From positions 17,248,329 through 17,312,328 of the forward strand of contig OZ038386.1 of assembly GCA_964036045.1 (NCBI GenBank): a stretch of 64,000 nt of DNA, given 5' to 3'. Position numbers and translations under genes: made by a program. The notes beneath the pieces were generated by a model. That model worked only from the letters and a program-made list of their open reading frames with translations, searched no databases and was not told the origin of the DNA. How positions within the stretch are numbered: position 1 is the stretch's first letter; every line of letters starts with the position of its first letter. Below are positions 52,344 through 62,753 of this stretch, piece after piece. The stretch is from Eutreptiella sp. 'Long Island Sound 2002' (Eukaryota > Euglenozoa > Euglenophyceae > Eutreptiales > Eutreptiaceae).

Positions 52344-54290
52344 CTAATCCAGTCGTGCCTCAGGCACCACAATTTGGTCCTCGTAGAAGAGGTACTGATT
52401 GTTTTTATACCACTGGTGCCCGTCAATGACACGGGGTTCGAGACCAGTGCTGAGGGTTCGGAGAATTTCTTCGTACTCTGACTGATAGTCGGTTAGACTC
52501 CAACCCTCCAGGATTCCAGCAGTGCGCATGGACAGGACAAGCTGAACATCCATACGCTGGAAAGCCTCTCTGGCGAGCGCCTCAGAGCTCTCACCTATAA
52601 GCGCATCGAAGTTGTTGCGCGATATATAGTCGGACAGTTCATTCTTTATTCCGGGGATATGATGCACTGTCAGCCTGAACTGGCTCAGGTAAGTCCACCA
52701 CCGCTTTAGCTTTGCTTTCTCTGGTGGTGGGCCCTTCTGAAAAGACTTCACAGGCTCCTGGTCACACAGCCAGACAATAGGGTTAGATCCCAGGAGTCGG
52801 GATTGTGACGAAAGCACCAACATACCGGCCAGGAGTTCCTGGTCATAGGTGCTGTAATTGGAACGCACTTGGTTCCATTTCCAATTCCAGTGTCCCAGTG
52901 GCACCAGTCGCCACTCACTGGTAGGATAGTCATGTTTCAACGAACCATCACGGTTCAGTCCACTAGTATGATAATGGCAGTGGGTTAGTTCAGCGGGGTT
53001 AAGCTCCTGCCATTGGTAGATCGTACCACCCCCCCCTACATCACTGGCATCAGTGATCAGGACTATCTCGCCCTCAGGGCGGGGTACTCCCAGGCAGTTG
53101 GAGGAGGCAATCTTCTTCTTCAACTCCTGGAAACACTCTTCCTCTCTGGCGGTCCACCTCCAGGGAGTAGTTTTCTTGATTAGGTCAGTGAGGGGGGCAG
53201 AGGAGTAAGTAAAATTGTGGATGTGACGCCGATAGAAATTACAGGCGCCCACAAAACTCCTCACATCGTGTAGACCCTTCTTAGGGTCATCGCGAATCTG
53301 CATGTCCTGTAGGGGCTGCATCTTAGACGCGGCTGGTTTCCACCAACCATACCCCACGTCGAAACCCAAATATTCCATCTCCTCTTTCATAAACTCACAT
53401 TTTTTGAGTTTGATTCGGAGATGGTTTTCTTGACAAACAATGAAAATCCACGGAGGAGAAGGACATGGTGCTCTTTGGTATTAGTACCCAAACTCACGTC
53501 GTCGATGTGAGCCTCCATTTCTGCACCCCGAGAAATCAACTCCTGTACTAGAGGCCTGCGCCTCAGTATGTACAAAATTTTGGTCATTAGCTCCTGAAAG
53601 AGCGCTGGGGCATTAGCCACCCCGAAAGGCATAACCTTCCACTTAAAGACACGGCCCTTAGGGGTTATAAAAGCAAGCAGCTCCTGAGCTGCGGCGGTTA
53701 GGTCCACCTGCCAGAAACCAGAGCGTTTATCCATTTTGGTCTTGTACCTGCATTTGGCAATACGCTCCAGGGTATTTTCCATGTTAGGAATACTCCCTGA
53801 GTGGTTCTTGGTTTTCTTGTTGACCTCACCATAGTCTACAACCAGTCGTAGGGCAGTCGACCCTGGTTTGGCAACCAGGAAACAGGGACTGCAGTGATGG
53901 GGGTAGTCCCCCTGCTTATATTCTTCAACGAGGCCAGCATCAATACATTCCTGGATCTGGCGCTCGATTTCTTCAACCTGTTCCTGTGGAGCGGGATAGG
54001 GACGACGCCTCACTCGCGGCTTTTCAAATTCAGGTTTCAGTTTCAGGTCCATGTGGACCAGTTTTTTACAAGAGAGGGGAGGCGGCAAGGCGCCGAACTC
54101 CTCCTCATAGGTTATCAGCAGTTTCTTCAGGCGGGGGTCAAGGTTAAGACTCTCGAGTTTCTGAAGAAAATCCTCCTCATCATGGAGGTTGCTGTTTCCA
54201 TGTTCTTTCTTTTTTGTGCCGATCAGCAGGCACAGAACCATCGTCCCACTCAGGGGGACATTGCTGCCCATAGTGCAGAGAATACACTAG
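52344..54290 (-). pseudogene. E2 reverse transcriptase and RNase H
   Basis: Same RT and RNase H motifs as E1, including HIDD at 53,498-53,509. One single-base lesion near 53,447 splits RT before EYLGFD, and another near 54,215 separates RT from the protease frame. RNase H is intact and ends VVPEARLD before the UAG. Confidence 0.88.
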
Positions 54291-55736
54291 CGGTATCTCA
54301 GGATCAGGCAGCGTGTAGGAATCATCGTCGTCCTCAGACCAGATGGAGGATTTCCAGGTCTGTCTGAGGTATTGTAGCCGCTCTTGTTGCTCAATACCTT
54401 TGGCCTTCAGGTACAACAGCCGCCGGAGTTCCTGAGTGTCATGCTCAGACAATGGCATGTTATTAGCAGCAGGCCGCGCCAGAGCATCAGCACTCCGGGC
54501 CACGGGTTCACCTGTGTGCATAGGCTGCATGTGTAGCACTGGCTTCCCAACAGGGGAAGCCGGTTCAGGGGTTGACACTAGATCTACCTCCTCTAGCAAC
54601 AGCTGGGCGAGGAAGGCACTGTGTTTTAGGTCAACACAGCTGGGATCAACAGGAGGGATAGTGCTGGCGATCTCAGACAGCTGGTCGTCAGCATCCTCCT
54701 TTACAGCTGCAGGTTCCAGATAGTCATGGAGAGACTCACACCCTGTAAGTGTGGCAGATAGGTGCTCAGGAGATCGATTTTTGAGATCAGAAAGGGTCAG
54801 GCCACGATTTTTGGCCATGACCTCTTTCAGTAGCACCTGGTCTAGGTCACACAGGGGTACAGGATTGAGAGATCCATCAACGATGGACAGGAAACTGGCC
54901 CACTCAGGGGCCGGCATAGCTGTGTCTGAGTCGTCAGGCACATAGATGGGGCCGTCGGGGAGTTGCACTCTTCCCACGGTCATTCGATGTAGCATACGGC
55001 GCCAGTCAGCATGTTCACCAGAGCAGCCCCAGTCAGGGGTGCACATGACAACCCTTCCTCCCTCATAAGCGATTTTGGTTAGAACCTTCGCGAGCAGGGA
55101 GAAGGGAGGGTTAGCATACGCTAGGCCCATTGCTTTCCAGAAGAAACGGAAAGCATTGTTCAATTGTTTCGAGCAGTACAACTGCATGATGTGCTGTTGT
55201 TGGCTCGCAAACAATTCCACCTGGATCTCATCCAGGTTTACCTGAAGGGCCGCCAGTCCATTTTCAAGAACGTGACGGGCCCATTGGTAGTTTTCAGTAC
55301 GATAGTTAGTCTTGGATGCATAGCGCAGCCCAGACTCTTTTCGCCCTGACAGCCCCGAAGGTACGGAGACCAGCCCACTGCCAAAGTCGCAGTGCAAAGA
55401 ATAGGGGCGCTGGAGAGACAGCATTTTTACCTGGGGGTTTCTTTGTAGGAAGTCGGTACCAATGACGATGTCAAAGGCGTCGGTGTCCAGCACTCTGCAG
55501 TGTTGGGTCACGGTTTCGTCGCCCTGGCATATAGTCACATTGACCCCCCCCAAGGAATGGATGGTACGCCCATCCCCTACTCTTATGGCCACGGTCTTAG
55601 TTTTCTTGAAAGTCTTTAGCAGGCGCCGGGCCACTATGGAAAGTGTTGCACCGGTGTCAAGCACCGCTAGAAAAACTTGATCCCCGATTTTCACGAGGAT
55701 CCAGAAAACCAAGTCCTCCTCTTCGGAGCCGCCCCC
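54291..55736 (-). CDS. E2 protease plus Dam-like methyltransferase domain
   Basis: The frame follows the gag UAG (55,737-55,739) in phase. Protease: LAVLDTGATLSIV (catalytic DTG) and DIVIGTDFL. Counting from the first Met (55,712), residues ~160-250 read VELFASQQQ, YCSKQLNNAFRFFW, MGLAYANPPFSLLAKVLTKI and GGRVVMCTPDWG. This series (VDLFAS, F-x3-W, NPPF, KVL-x-K, P-x-W) is that of the methyltransferase-like domain of DIRS and some gypsy elements, related to phage Dam enzymes, where NPPF/Y is the catalytic motif. Here it lies between protease and RT. An acidic linker then leads to RT. Confidence 0.75.
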
Positions 55737-57860
55737 CTACTCCTCATCAGGAAACTTGACATCCACCCCTGCAGCTATGACGGACCTGGCCATCCAGGCC
55801 AAGCGCCTCTTCTTGGAGTTATTCCCCTCAGGGGTAGCGTTATCCCCCTGGGGGCGCTTCTTGGGATCACCTGTGGCAGGAGTGGGTGTAGCAGCAGGAG
55901 AGGGTGTAGCAACGGGCGCTGATGAGCGCCTTTGGGGGTTAGGGGGTCCATTTTTGCCACCCCCCTTGCCCCCTCCTTACCACCTTTATCCCCATTCGGG
56001 GGATTTCTGGTGGGTGTTTGGGTCTTCTGGCGTTCGGCCTCCTGACGCTTGAGTTTATCACTCTCGAGTTTCTTTATGTGACATTCGTCCTCGTAGTGAC
56101 GACGTTTGCCACAATACCCACAGGTGATGGTACACCTGAAATGATTGTGATGGGTCACAGGTTTCCCATCCTTGGTATGCTGCTGTCGTTTCATCTGCAG
56201 CATACAGCTACTGCGGTGATCGCAGTCAGAGGCATGACAAGGCCCCCCCTTGTCATTGACAGGTTTGCAGTAGAACAAAGGGGGTGTATCTGCATCAGGT
56301 TTAACCTCATTCATGGCACGTAGGTTACCCCTTCCTTTACCACCTCCCTGGTTGGTGTTAGTGTGATTTTTAGACCCTTTCCCTTCGCCACGTTCGGGGG
56401 TAGGGGTACCACCTCGACCCAAGTGCTTCTTGAGGAATTTCTCCATGTGGGAGTCATTCTCCCTCTCAAGAGCTAACTCAATCAGGAGGTCCACCAGTTC
56501 ATCGTACGAGTGGGTCCGACTCTTCCTCTCAGAGGTAGAGCGGCAATCATCCCACGTACGTTGGGGGATCTTACTCATGAGCCACAGGTGGGGCTCAGTG
56601 GCTCCGTAGGAGCCCACATTCATCCGCGAAAACAGATACTCCAAGTCGCACACGTATTCAGAGATTCGCGCAGCGGATGGAAACTCAGGGAGCATAGGTA
56701 GCTCCTCTATCTGTGTGCGCACACTGAGGTCAGTCTCATAGACTGGGAAAGTTTTCTCCAACCTCTGGAGTACCTCTGCCCAGGTGGAACAGTTTTTCAC
56801 AATCTGTTTCACCTGTTTTTGCAAAAATTTCTTTTTGCATGAGCGTTTCAGCAGTGAGCATTTGGTGGCCACATCCACATGGGATTGGCCAGTCAGCAAA
56901 AGAAACTCAGCAAATTCTTCTGCCCATTCGGGCAGATTTTTGGAGTCGAACTCCGGCAGTTCCAGCTGGATGTTCGCCTGGGCAATAGGTCTGCCCGTCT
57001 TCCCAACCCCCGGAGTTAGGCCAGAAGGTGATACGCCGGCAAGAGGTGCCAAGGCTGACAGCCCTCTTTTCTCAGTCTCTGTCACAGGCACGTCCTGTAG
57101 TTCAGCCATGGGCACTGTCCTGGCACGGGGGTGAAAGGGGCTGGGTCAGGTGACCTTAGGCAACAGCCTTGAGACCCTTGATTTCTTAAGATCTTCGGCC
57201 AGGGTACTCAGTCCGGGGGAGGGGGAGGACAACTCTGGCTTGGGTAAGGGTTCTGCAATACCCAGTTTTGCCTTAATGGCCTCCGATAGGGCCGTCACAT
57301 CTGGATCTTCTGATCCAGACAGAAGTTTGGCCAGCAGTTCGGCCCCATGATCCAGGGCACCGTAGGTTGGCCTTGGATCATGTTGCCCCTCAACTCGGGT
57401 CGTGCCTACTTTGGGAGCCCTTGGGGCTGGACAACATGCCCTTGGATACTCGGGTCTCGGTCGTCTTGGCAGGGATGCTGTCTCGGCTTTGTCGGACGGC
57501 GGGCCAGAGTGCGTGTAGGACCCTAGGTCTGTACGTGGTCTGGATCCATGTACTGCCGATGGCTCCTCCCCATCTTCTCCACGAATGGATTTGTAGTACT
57601 CCTCATGGAGGATGTATTCATCCATTTTCTTCCTCAGTTCCTCGTATTCCTCAGGGCCTCCAATCGCTGTTGAGGATGATGCCGGACAGGCGGATCGGGA
57701 GACTGAGGCTGCTACTCGCCTGTGGAGATGATGCAGGCTGTCTCCACCGTGGGCCGCTAAGGCCTCGGTGGTAAGGATTGCGTTTTCTTCCGCCCTTCTG
57801 CAATCTGGATCTCCTTGGGACCCAGATGCGACGCTGAGATGTGGAGCTCGGTAAGGTCAT
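55737..57860 (-). pseudogene. E2 gag with CCHC zinc knuckle, damaged
   Basis: The capsid-like part contains SHVDVATKCSLLKRSCKK, SRMNVGSYGATEPHLW and the CCHC knuckle CGYCGKRRHYEDEC (C-x2-C-x4-H-x4-C). The N-terminal ~75 residues are recoverable only in a shifted frame beginning near 57,855. A UGA at 57,146-57,148 replaces a Cys codon, and a frameshift near 55,880 displaces the last ~40 codons. Gag ends KFPDEE-UAG in both elements. Confidence 0.8.
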
Positions 57861-58012
57861 TCACTCATAGGGTGGGCCATGCTGCCCATTTGTACTTGGA
57901 CAGTTCTTATGGGCCAGGTTCTGACGTTTGGCGTGGACATGATGAACTTGTTGTTGAGCTTTGTGTGCTGCACTTCTTCTCAGGGTCGGTTCCAAAGGTC
58001 ACAAGGGACTGT

Positions 58013-58023
58013 CTCTGCTACCG
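58013..58023 (-). promoter_or_regulatory. Primer-binding site of E2
   Basis: On the coding strand, directly after the 5' LTR, CGGTAGCAGAG matches 10 of 11 bases of the complement of a eukaryotic initiator tRNA-Met 3' end (TGGTAGCAGAG); only the first base differs. Confidence 0.7.
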
Positions 58024-58732
58024 GAAAGATGTCCTTGATTAGTGCCCTAGATATTTTGATGAAATCCTGCAGGTTTTGAAGTTGAAAACCCAAACCAAAG
58101 CAGCAAGTAGAGCAAGAATAGGATGTGGATCGAATCAATGAATAGTTTTGAAATCCAGTGTAACACAGAAGGGCTGCAGATAGACAAAGCAGGTATAAAC
58201 ACAAAGATTCAATCACAAATGGATAATACAAAAGATTTTATATGAAAACTGGACTGACTCTGGCCTCCAAGATAGCATCAAGCACTTCATGTGTACTCTT
58301 TTGGGTGAAATGGTGCTGGTTAGGAATGTGGGGCATAGGTGTTAGGCCAACACAGAAAATGACTTGGCCAAGCAACTGAATTCAGAAACAGTTAAAAAGT
58401 AGAACCACAATAAGTGGTAGAAACAATTGAGTATAGGGGTCTTAGGGTGGGAGACCAATAGGCTTAACCTCCAAGGCCCAAAGCATGAAATGCCTATTTT
58501 ATTTCGGTATATCCTCCATGAAGGAAGGTACCTCCGCTCAGTTGAGTGGTAGGGGTGAACTTCATGGGGGGGCTAGGGTTACAACCCTAGTTACTTTGAG
58601 ACAGTGTACTTTAGGCTTCAAAAGAGAGATAAGAATACTTAAGTTTTTCTTAGCATCAACAAACGGGTTTTAAGGTGGGCTTGGCCTGGATCAAGCCCTC
58701 CAAGAAAGACATGGCAGTGACTTTTTCTTACT
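58024..58732 (-). repeat. LTR L3 (5' LTR of E2)
   Basis: 709 bp. Differs from its partner L2 at roughly 3% of sites; shares several variants with L1. Confidence 0.93.
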
Positions 58733-58737
58733 GATAG

Positions 58738-59751
58738 CCATCGGGAGACTCACACCCTGTAAGTGTGGCAGATAGGTGCTCAGGAGATCGATTTTTGTGA
58801 TCAGAAAGGGTCAGGCCACGATTTTCGGCCATGACCTCTTTCAGTAGCACCTGGTCTAGGTCACACAGGGGTACAGGATTGAGAGATCCATCAACGATGG
58901 ACAGGAAACTGGCCCACTCAGGGGCCTGCATAGCTGTGTCTGAGTCCTCAGGCACATAGATGGGGCCGTCGGGGAGTTGCACTCTTCCCACGGTCATTCG
59001 ATGTAGCATACGGCGCCAGTAAGCATGTTCACCAGAGCAGCCCCAGTCAGGGGTGCACATGACAACCCTTCCTCCCTCATAAGCGATTTTGGTTAGAACC
59101 TTTCGCGAGCAGGGAGAAGGGAGGGTTAGCATACGCTAGGCCCATTGCTTTCCAGAAGAAACGGAAACCATTGTTCAATTGTTTCGAGCAGTACAACTGC
59201 ATGATGTGCTGTTGTTGGCTCGCAAACAATTCCACCTGGATCTCATCCAGGTTTACCTGAAGGGCCGCCAGTCCATTTTCAAGAACGTGACGGGCCCATT
59301 GGTAGTTTTCAGTACGATAGTTAGTCTTGGATGCGTAGCGCAGCCCAGACTCTTTTCGTCCTGACAGCTCCAAAGGTACGGAGACCAGCCCACTGCCAAA
59401 GTCGCAGTGCAAAGAATAGGGGCGCTGGAGAGACAGCACGTTTACCTGGGGGTTTCTTTGTAGGAAGTCGGTACCAATGACGATGTCAAAGGCGTCGGTG
59501 TCCAGCACTCTGCAGTGTTGGGTCACGGTTTCATCGCCCAGGCATAAAGTCACATCGACCCCCCCCAAGGAATGGATGGTACGCCCATCCCCTACTCTTA
59601 TGGCCACGGTCTTAGTTTTCTTGAAAGTCTTTAGCAGGCGCCGGGCCACTATGGAAAGTGTTGCACCGGTGTCAAGCACTGCTCGAAAAACTTGATCCCC
59701 GATTTTCATGAGGATCCAGAAAACCAAGTCCTCCTCTTCGGAGCCGCCCCC
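58738..59751 (-). pseudogene. E1 protease plus Dam-like methyltransferase domain
   Basis: Homologous to the E2 domain and in phase with gag across the UAG at 59,752-59,754. It has DTGATLSIV, VELFASQQQ, AYANPPFSLL and CTPDWG. One extra T near 59,101 shifts the frame after FSLLAK. The frame stops artificially at the E2 insertion (GCESPDGY). Confidence 0.75.
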
Positions 59752-61879
59752 CTACTCCTCATCAGGGAACTTGACATCCACCCCTGCAGCTATGAGGGAC
59801 CTGGCCATCTGGGCCAAGCGCCTCTTCTTGGAGTTATTCCCCTCAGGGGTAGCGTTATCCCCCTGGGGGCGCTTCTTGGGATCGTCTGCGGCAGGAGGGG
59901 GCTGTGGCAGCAGGAGGGGGTGTAGCAACGGGCGCTGATGAGCGCCTCTGGGGGTTAGGGGGTCCATTTTAGCCACCCCCCTTGCCACCTCCTTACCACC
60001 TTTATCCCCATTCTGAGGGTTTTTGGTGGGTGTTTGGGTCTCTTGGCGTTCGGCCTCCTGACGCTTGAGTTTATCACTCTCGCGTTTCTTTATGTGACAT
60101 TCGTCTTCGTAGTGACGACGTTTGCCACAATAGCCACAGGTGATGGTACACCTGAAATGATTGTGATGGGTCACAGGTTTCACATCCTTGGTATGCTGCT
60201 GTCGTTTCATCTGCAGCATACAGCTACTGCGGTGATCGCAGTCAGGGGCATGACAAGGCCCCCCCCTTGTCATTGACAGGTTTGCAGTAGAACAAAGGGG
60301 GTGTACCTGCCTCAGGTTTAACCTCATTCATGGCACGTAGGTTACCCCTTCCTTTACCACCTCCCTGGTTGGTGTTAGTGTGATTTTTAGACCCTTTCCC
60401 TTCGCCACGTTCGGGGGTAGGGGTACCACCTCGACCCAAGTGCTTCTTGAGGAATTTCTCCATGTGGGAGTCATTCTCCCTCTCAAGAGTTAGCTCAATC
60501 AGGAGGTCCGCCAGTTCATCGTACGAGTGGGTCCCACTCTTCCTCTCAGAGGTAGAGCGGCAATCATCCCACGTACGTTGGGGGATTTTACTCATGAGCC
60601 ACAGGTGGGGCTCAGTGGCTCCGTAGGAGCCCACATTCATCCGTGAAAACAGATACTCCAAGTCGCACACGTATTCAGAGATTCGCGCAGCGGAAGGAAA
60701 CTCAGGGAGCATAGGTAGCTCCTCTATCTGTGTGCGCACACTGAGGTCAGTCTCATAGACTGGGAAAGTTTTCTCCAACCTCTGGAGTACCTATGCCCAG
60801 GTGGAACAGGTTTTCACAATCTGTTTCACCTGTTTTTGCAAAAATTTCTTTTTGCATGAGCGTTTCAGCAGTGAGCATTTGGTGGCCACATCCACATGGG
60901 ATTGGCCAGTCAGCAAAAGAAACTCAGCAAATTCTTCTGCGCATTCGGGCAGATTTTTGGGGTCGAACTCCGGCAGTTCCAGCTGGATGTTCGCCTGGGC
61001 AATAGGTCTGCCCGTCTTCCCACCTCCTGGAGTTAGGCCAGAAGGTGATACGCCGGCAAGAGGTGCCAGGGCTGACAGCCCTCTTTTCTCAGTCCCTGTC
61101 ACAGGCACGTGCTGTAGTTCAGCGATAGGGACTGTCCTGGCGCGAGGATGAAAAGGGCTGGGGCAAGTGACCTTGGGTAGCAACCTGGACACCCTTGAGC
61201 TTTTGAGATTATCAGCCAATGTGCTCAGTCCGGATGAGGGTGAGGCCAGTGCTGGCTGGGGTAAGGGTTCGGTGATACCCAATTTAGCTTTGACAGCCTC
61301 AGAAAGGGCTGTCACATCAGGGTCTTCGGACCCAGACAGTAATTTTGCCAGTAACTCGGCCGTACGGTCCAGGGCCCCATGAGTTGGCTCTGGTAGATGG
61401 GGAGCTTTCACATATGCGGAGCACACTTCAGGGCTCCTGCTAGTGATTGGCAGCTCCGGACGCCATACTGGGCCTCGAGGTCGCCTGGGTAGAGACACTG
61501 TGTCGGCCAGGTCCGTAGGTGGGCCGGAGTAAGGGTAGGAACCCATGTCCGTGTACGGTGGGGATCCCAAGGCGTCTAGTGGTTCCTCTCCATCTTCGCC
61601 TGTGACGGACTTGTAGTACTCATCGTGGAGAATATGTTCGTTGATTTTCCTTCTGAATTCGCCTTCTTCCTGAGGTTCTCGAGCGGGGGTAGCCATTGAA
61701 GAAGAAGCTGGGCATATGGATCTGGAGATCGACGCAGCAACCCTTCGGCGGAGGTGCTGAAGGCTATCACCACGGGCCGCTAAGGCCTCTGTGGTTAATC
61801 TGGGCGCATCTTGTTCCGCCCTTCTGTGTACTGGATCTTCTTGAGACCCAGATGCGGCTCTGAGCTTGGGCTCACTCAT
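59752..61879 (-). pseudogene. E1 gag with CCHC zinc knuckle, damaged
   Basis: Starts MSEPKLRAASGSQED at 61,879, 160 bp from the 5' LTR, and is open for 362 codons. A UAG at 60,791-60,793 (a Glu codon in E2) and a run of 8 C near 60,259-60,266 (7 in E2) break it. After them come the same capsid-like motifs and the CCHC knuckle, ending VKFPDEE-UAG. It gives the intact N-terminus missing from E2. Confidence 0.85.
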
Positions 61880-62029
61880 TCAGGTGGGCCCACTATTGCC
61901 AAGTTGAACTTGTACACTCCGAATTGGCCAGGTCCTGGCAGACATCTGTACTGATGGTGTGGACATTTTGTTTCTGGTTTTGGCTTGTGTACTTCTCAGA
62001 GTGGGTTCGAAAGGTTCTCAAGGGCTGCA

Positions 62030-62040
62030 CTCTGCTACCG
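62030..62040 (-). promoter_or_regulatory. Primer-binding site of E1
   Basis: CGGTAGCAGAG adjoining L4 on the coding strand, identical to E2. Confidence 0.7.
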
Positions 62041-62748
62041 GAAAGATGTCCTTGATTAGTGCCCTAGATATTTTGATGAAATCCTGCAGGTTTTGAAGTT
62101 GAAAACCCAAACCAAAGCCACAAGTAGAGCAAGAACAGGATGTGGATCGAATCAATGAATAGTTTTGAAATCCAGTGTAACACAGAAGGGCTGCAGATAG
62201 ACAAAGCAGGTATAAACACAAAGATTCAATCACAAATGGATAATACAAAAGATTTTATATGAAAACTGGACTGACTCCAGCCTCCAAGATAGCATCAAGC
62301 ACTTCATGTGCACTCTTTTGGGTGAAATGGTGCTGGTTAGGAACGTGGGGCATAGGTGTCAGGCCAACACAGAAAATGACTTGGCCAAGCAACTGAATTC
62401 AGAAACATTTAAAAAGTAGAACCACAATAAGTGGTAGAAACAATTGAGTATAGGGGTCTTAGGGTGGGAGACCACTAGGCTTAACCTCCAAGGCCTAAAG
62501 CATGAAATGCCTTTTTTATTTCGGTATATCCTCCATGAAGGAAGATACCTCCGCTCAGTTGAGTGGTAGGGGTGAACTTCATGGGGGGCTAGGGTTACAA
62601 CCCTAGTTACTTTGAGAAAGTGTACTTTAGGCTTCAAAAGAGAGATAAAAATACTTAAGTTAGTCTTAGCATCAACAAAAGGGTTTTAAGGTGGGCTTGG
62701 CCTGGATCAAGCCCTCCAAGAAAGACATGGCAGTGACTTTTTCTTACT
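62041..62748 (-). repeat. LTR L4 (5' LTR of E1)
   Basis: About 708 bp, outer flank GCTAG at 62,749-62,753. Differs from L1 at roughly 2.5% of sites. Confidence 0.93.
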
Positions 62749-62753
62749 GCTAG

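Larger units (their letters stand above)
47515..58732 (-). mobile_element. Ty3/gypsy chromovirus E2 (11.2 kb), nested in E1
   Basis: Complete from LTR L2 (47,515-48,224) to L3 (58,024-58,732), flanked by GATAG at 47,510-47,514 and 58,733-58,737. Same orientation and order as E1. Lesions: a frameshift at the gag start, UGA at 57,146-57,148 (Cys codon in E1), a gag frameshift near 55,880, a frameshift before RT (about 54,215) and one inside RT (about 53,447). Confidence 0.95.
40323..62748 (-). mobile_element. Ty3/gypsy chromovirus E1 (11.2 kb net), interrupted by E2
   Basis: E1 is bounded by LTR L1 (40,323-41,031) and L4 (62,041-62,748) and flanked on both sides by GCTAG (40,318-40,322 and 62,749-62,753). 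E2 plus one copy of its GATAG target separates E1 into 40,323-47,514 and 58,733-62,748. At the break, the protease-side part ends in a Tyr codon whose reading continues exactly in the RT-side part. Net length is about 11,203 bp, matching E2. Lesions include a UAG in gag, a C8 frameshift, a +1 shift after the methyltransferase-like domain, a frameshift before RNase H and a UGA at the start of integrase. Confidence 0.93.
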
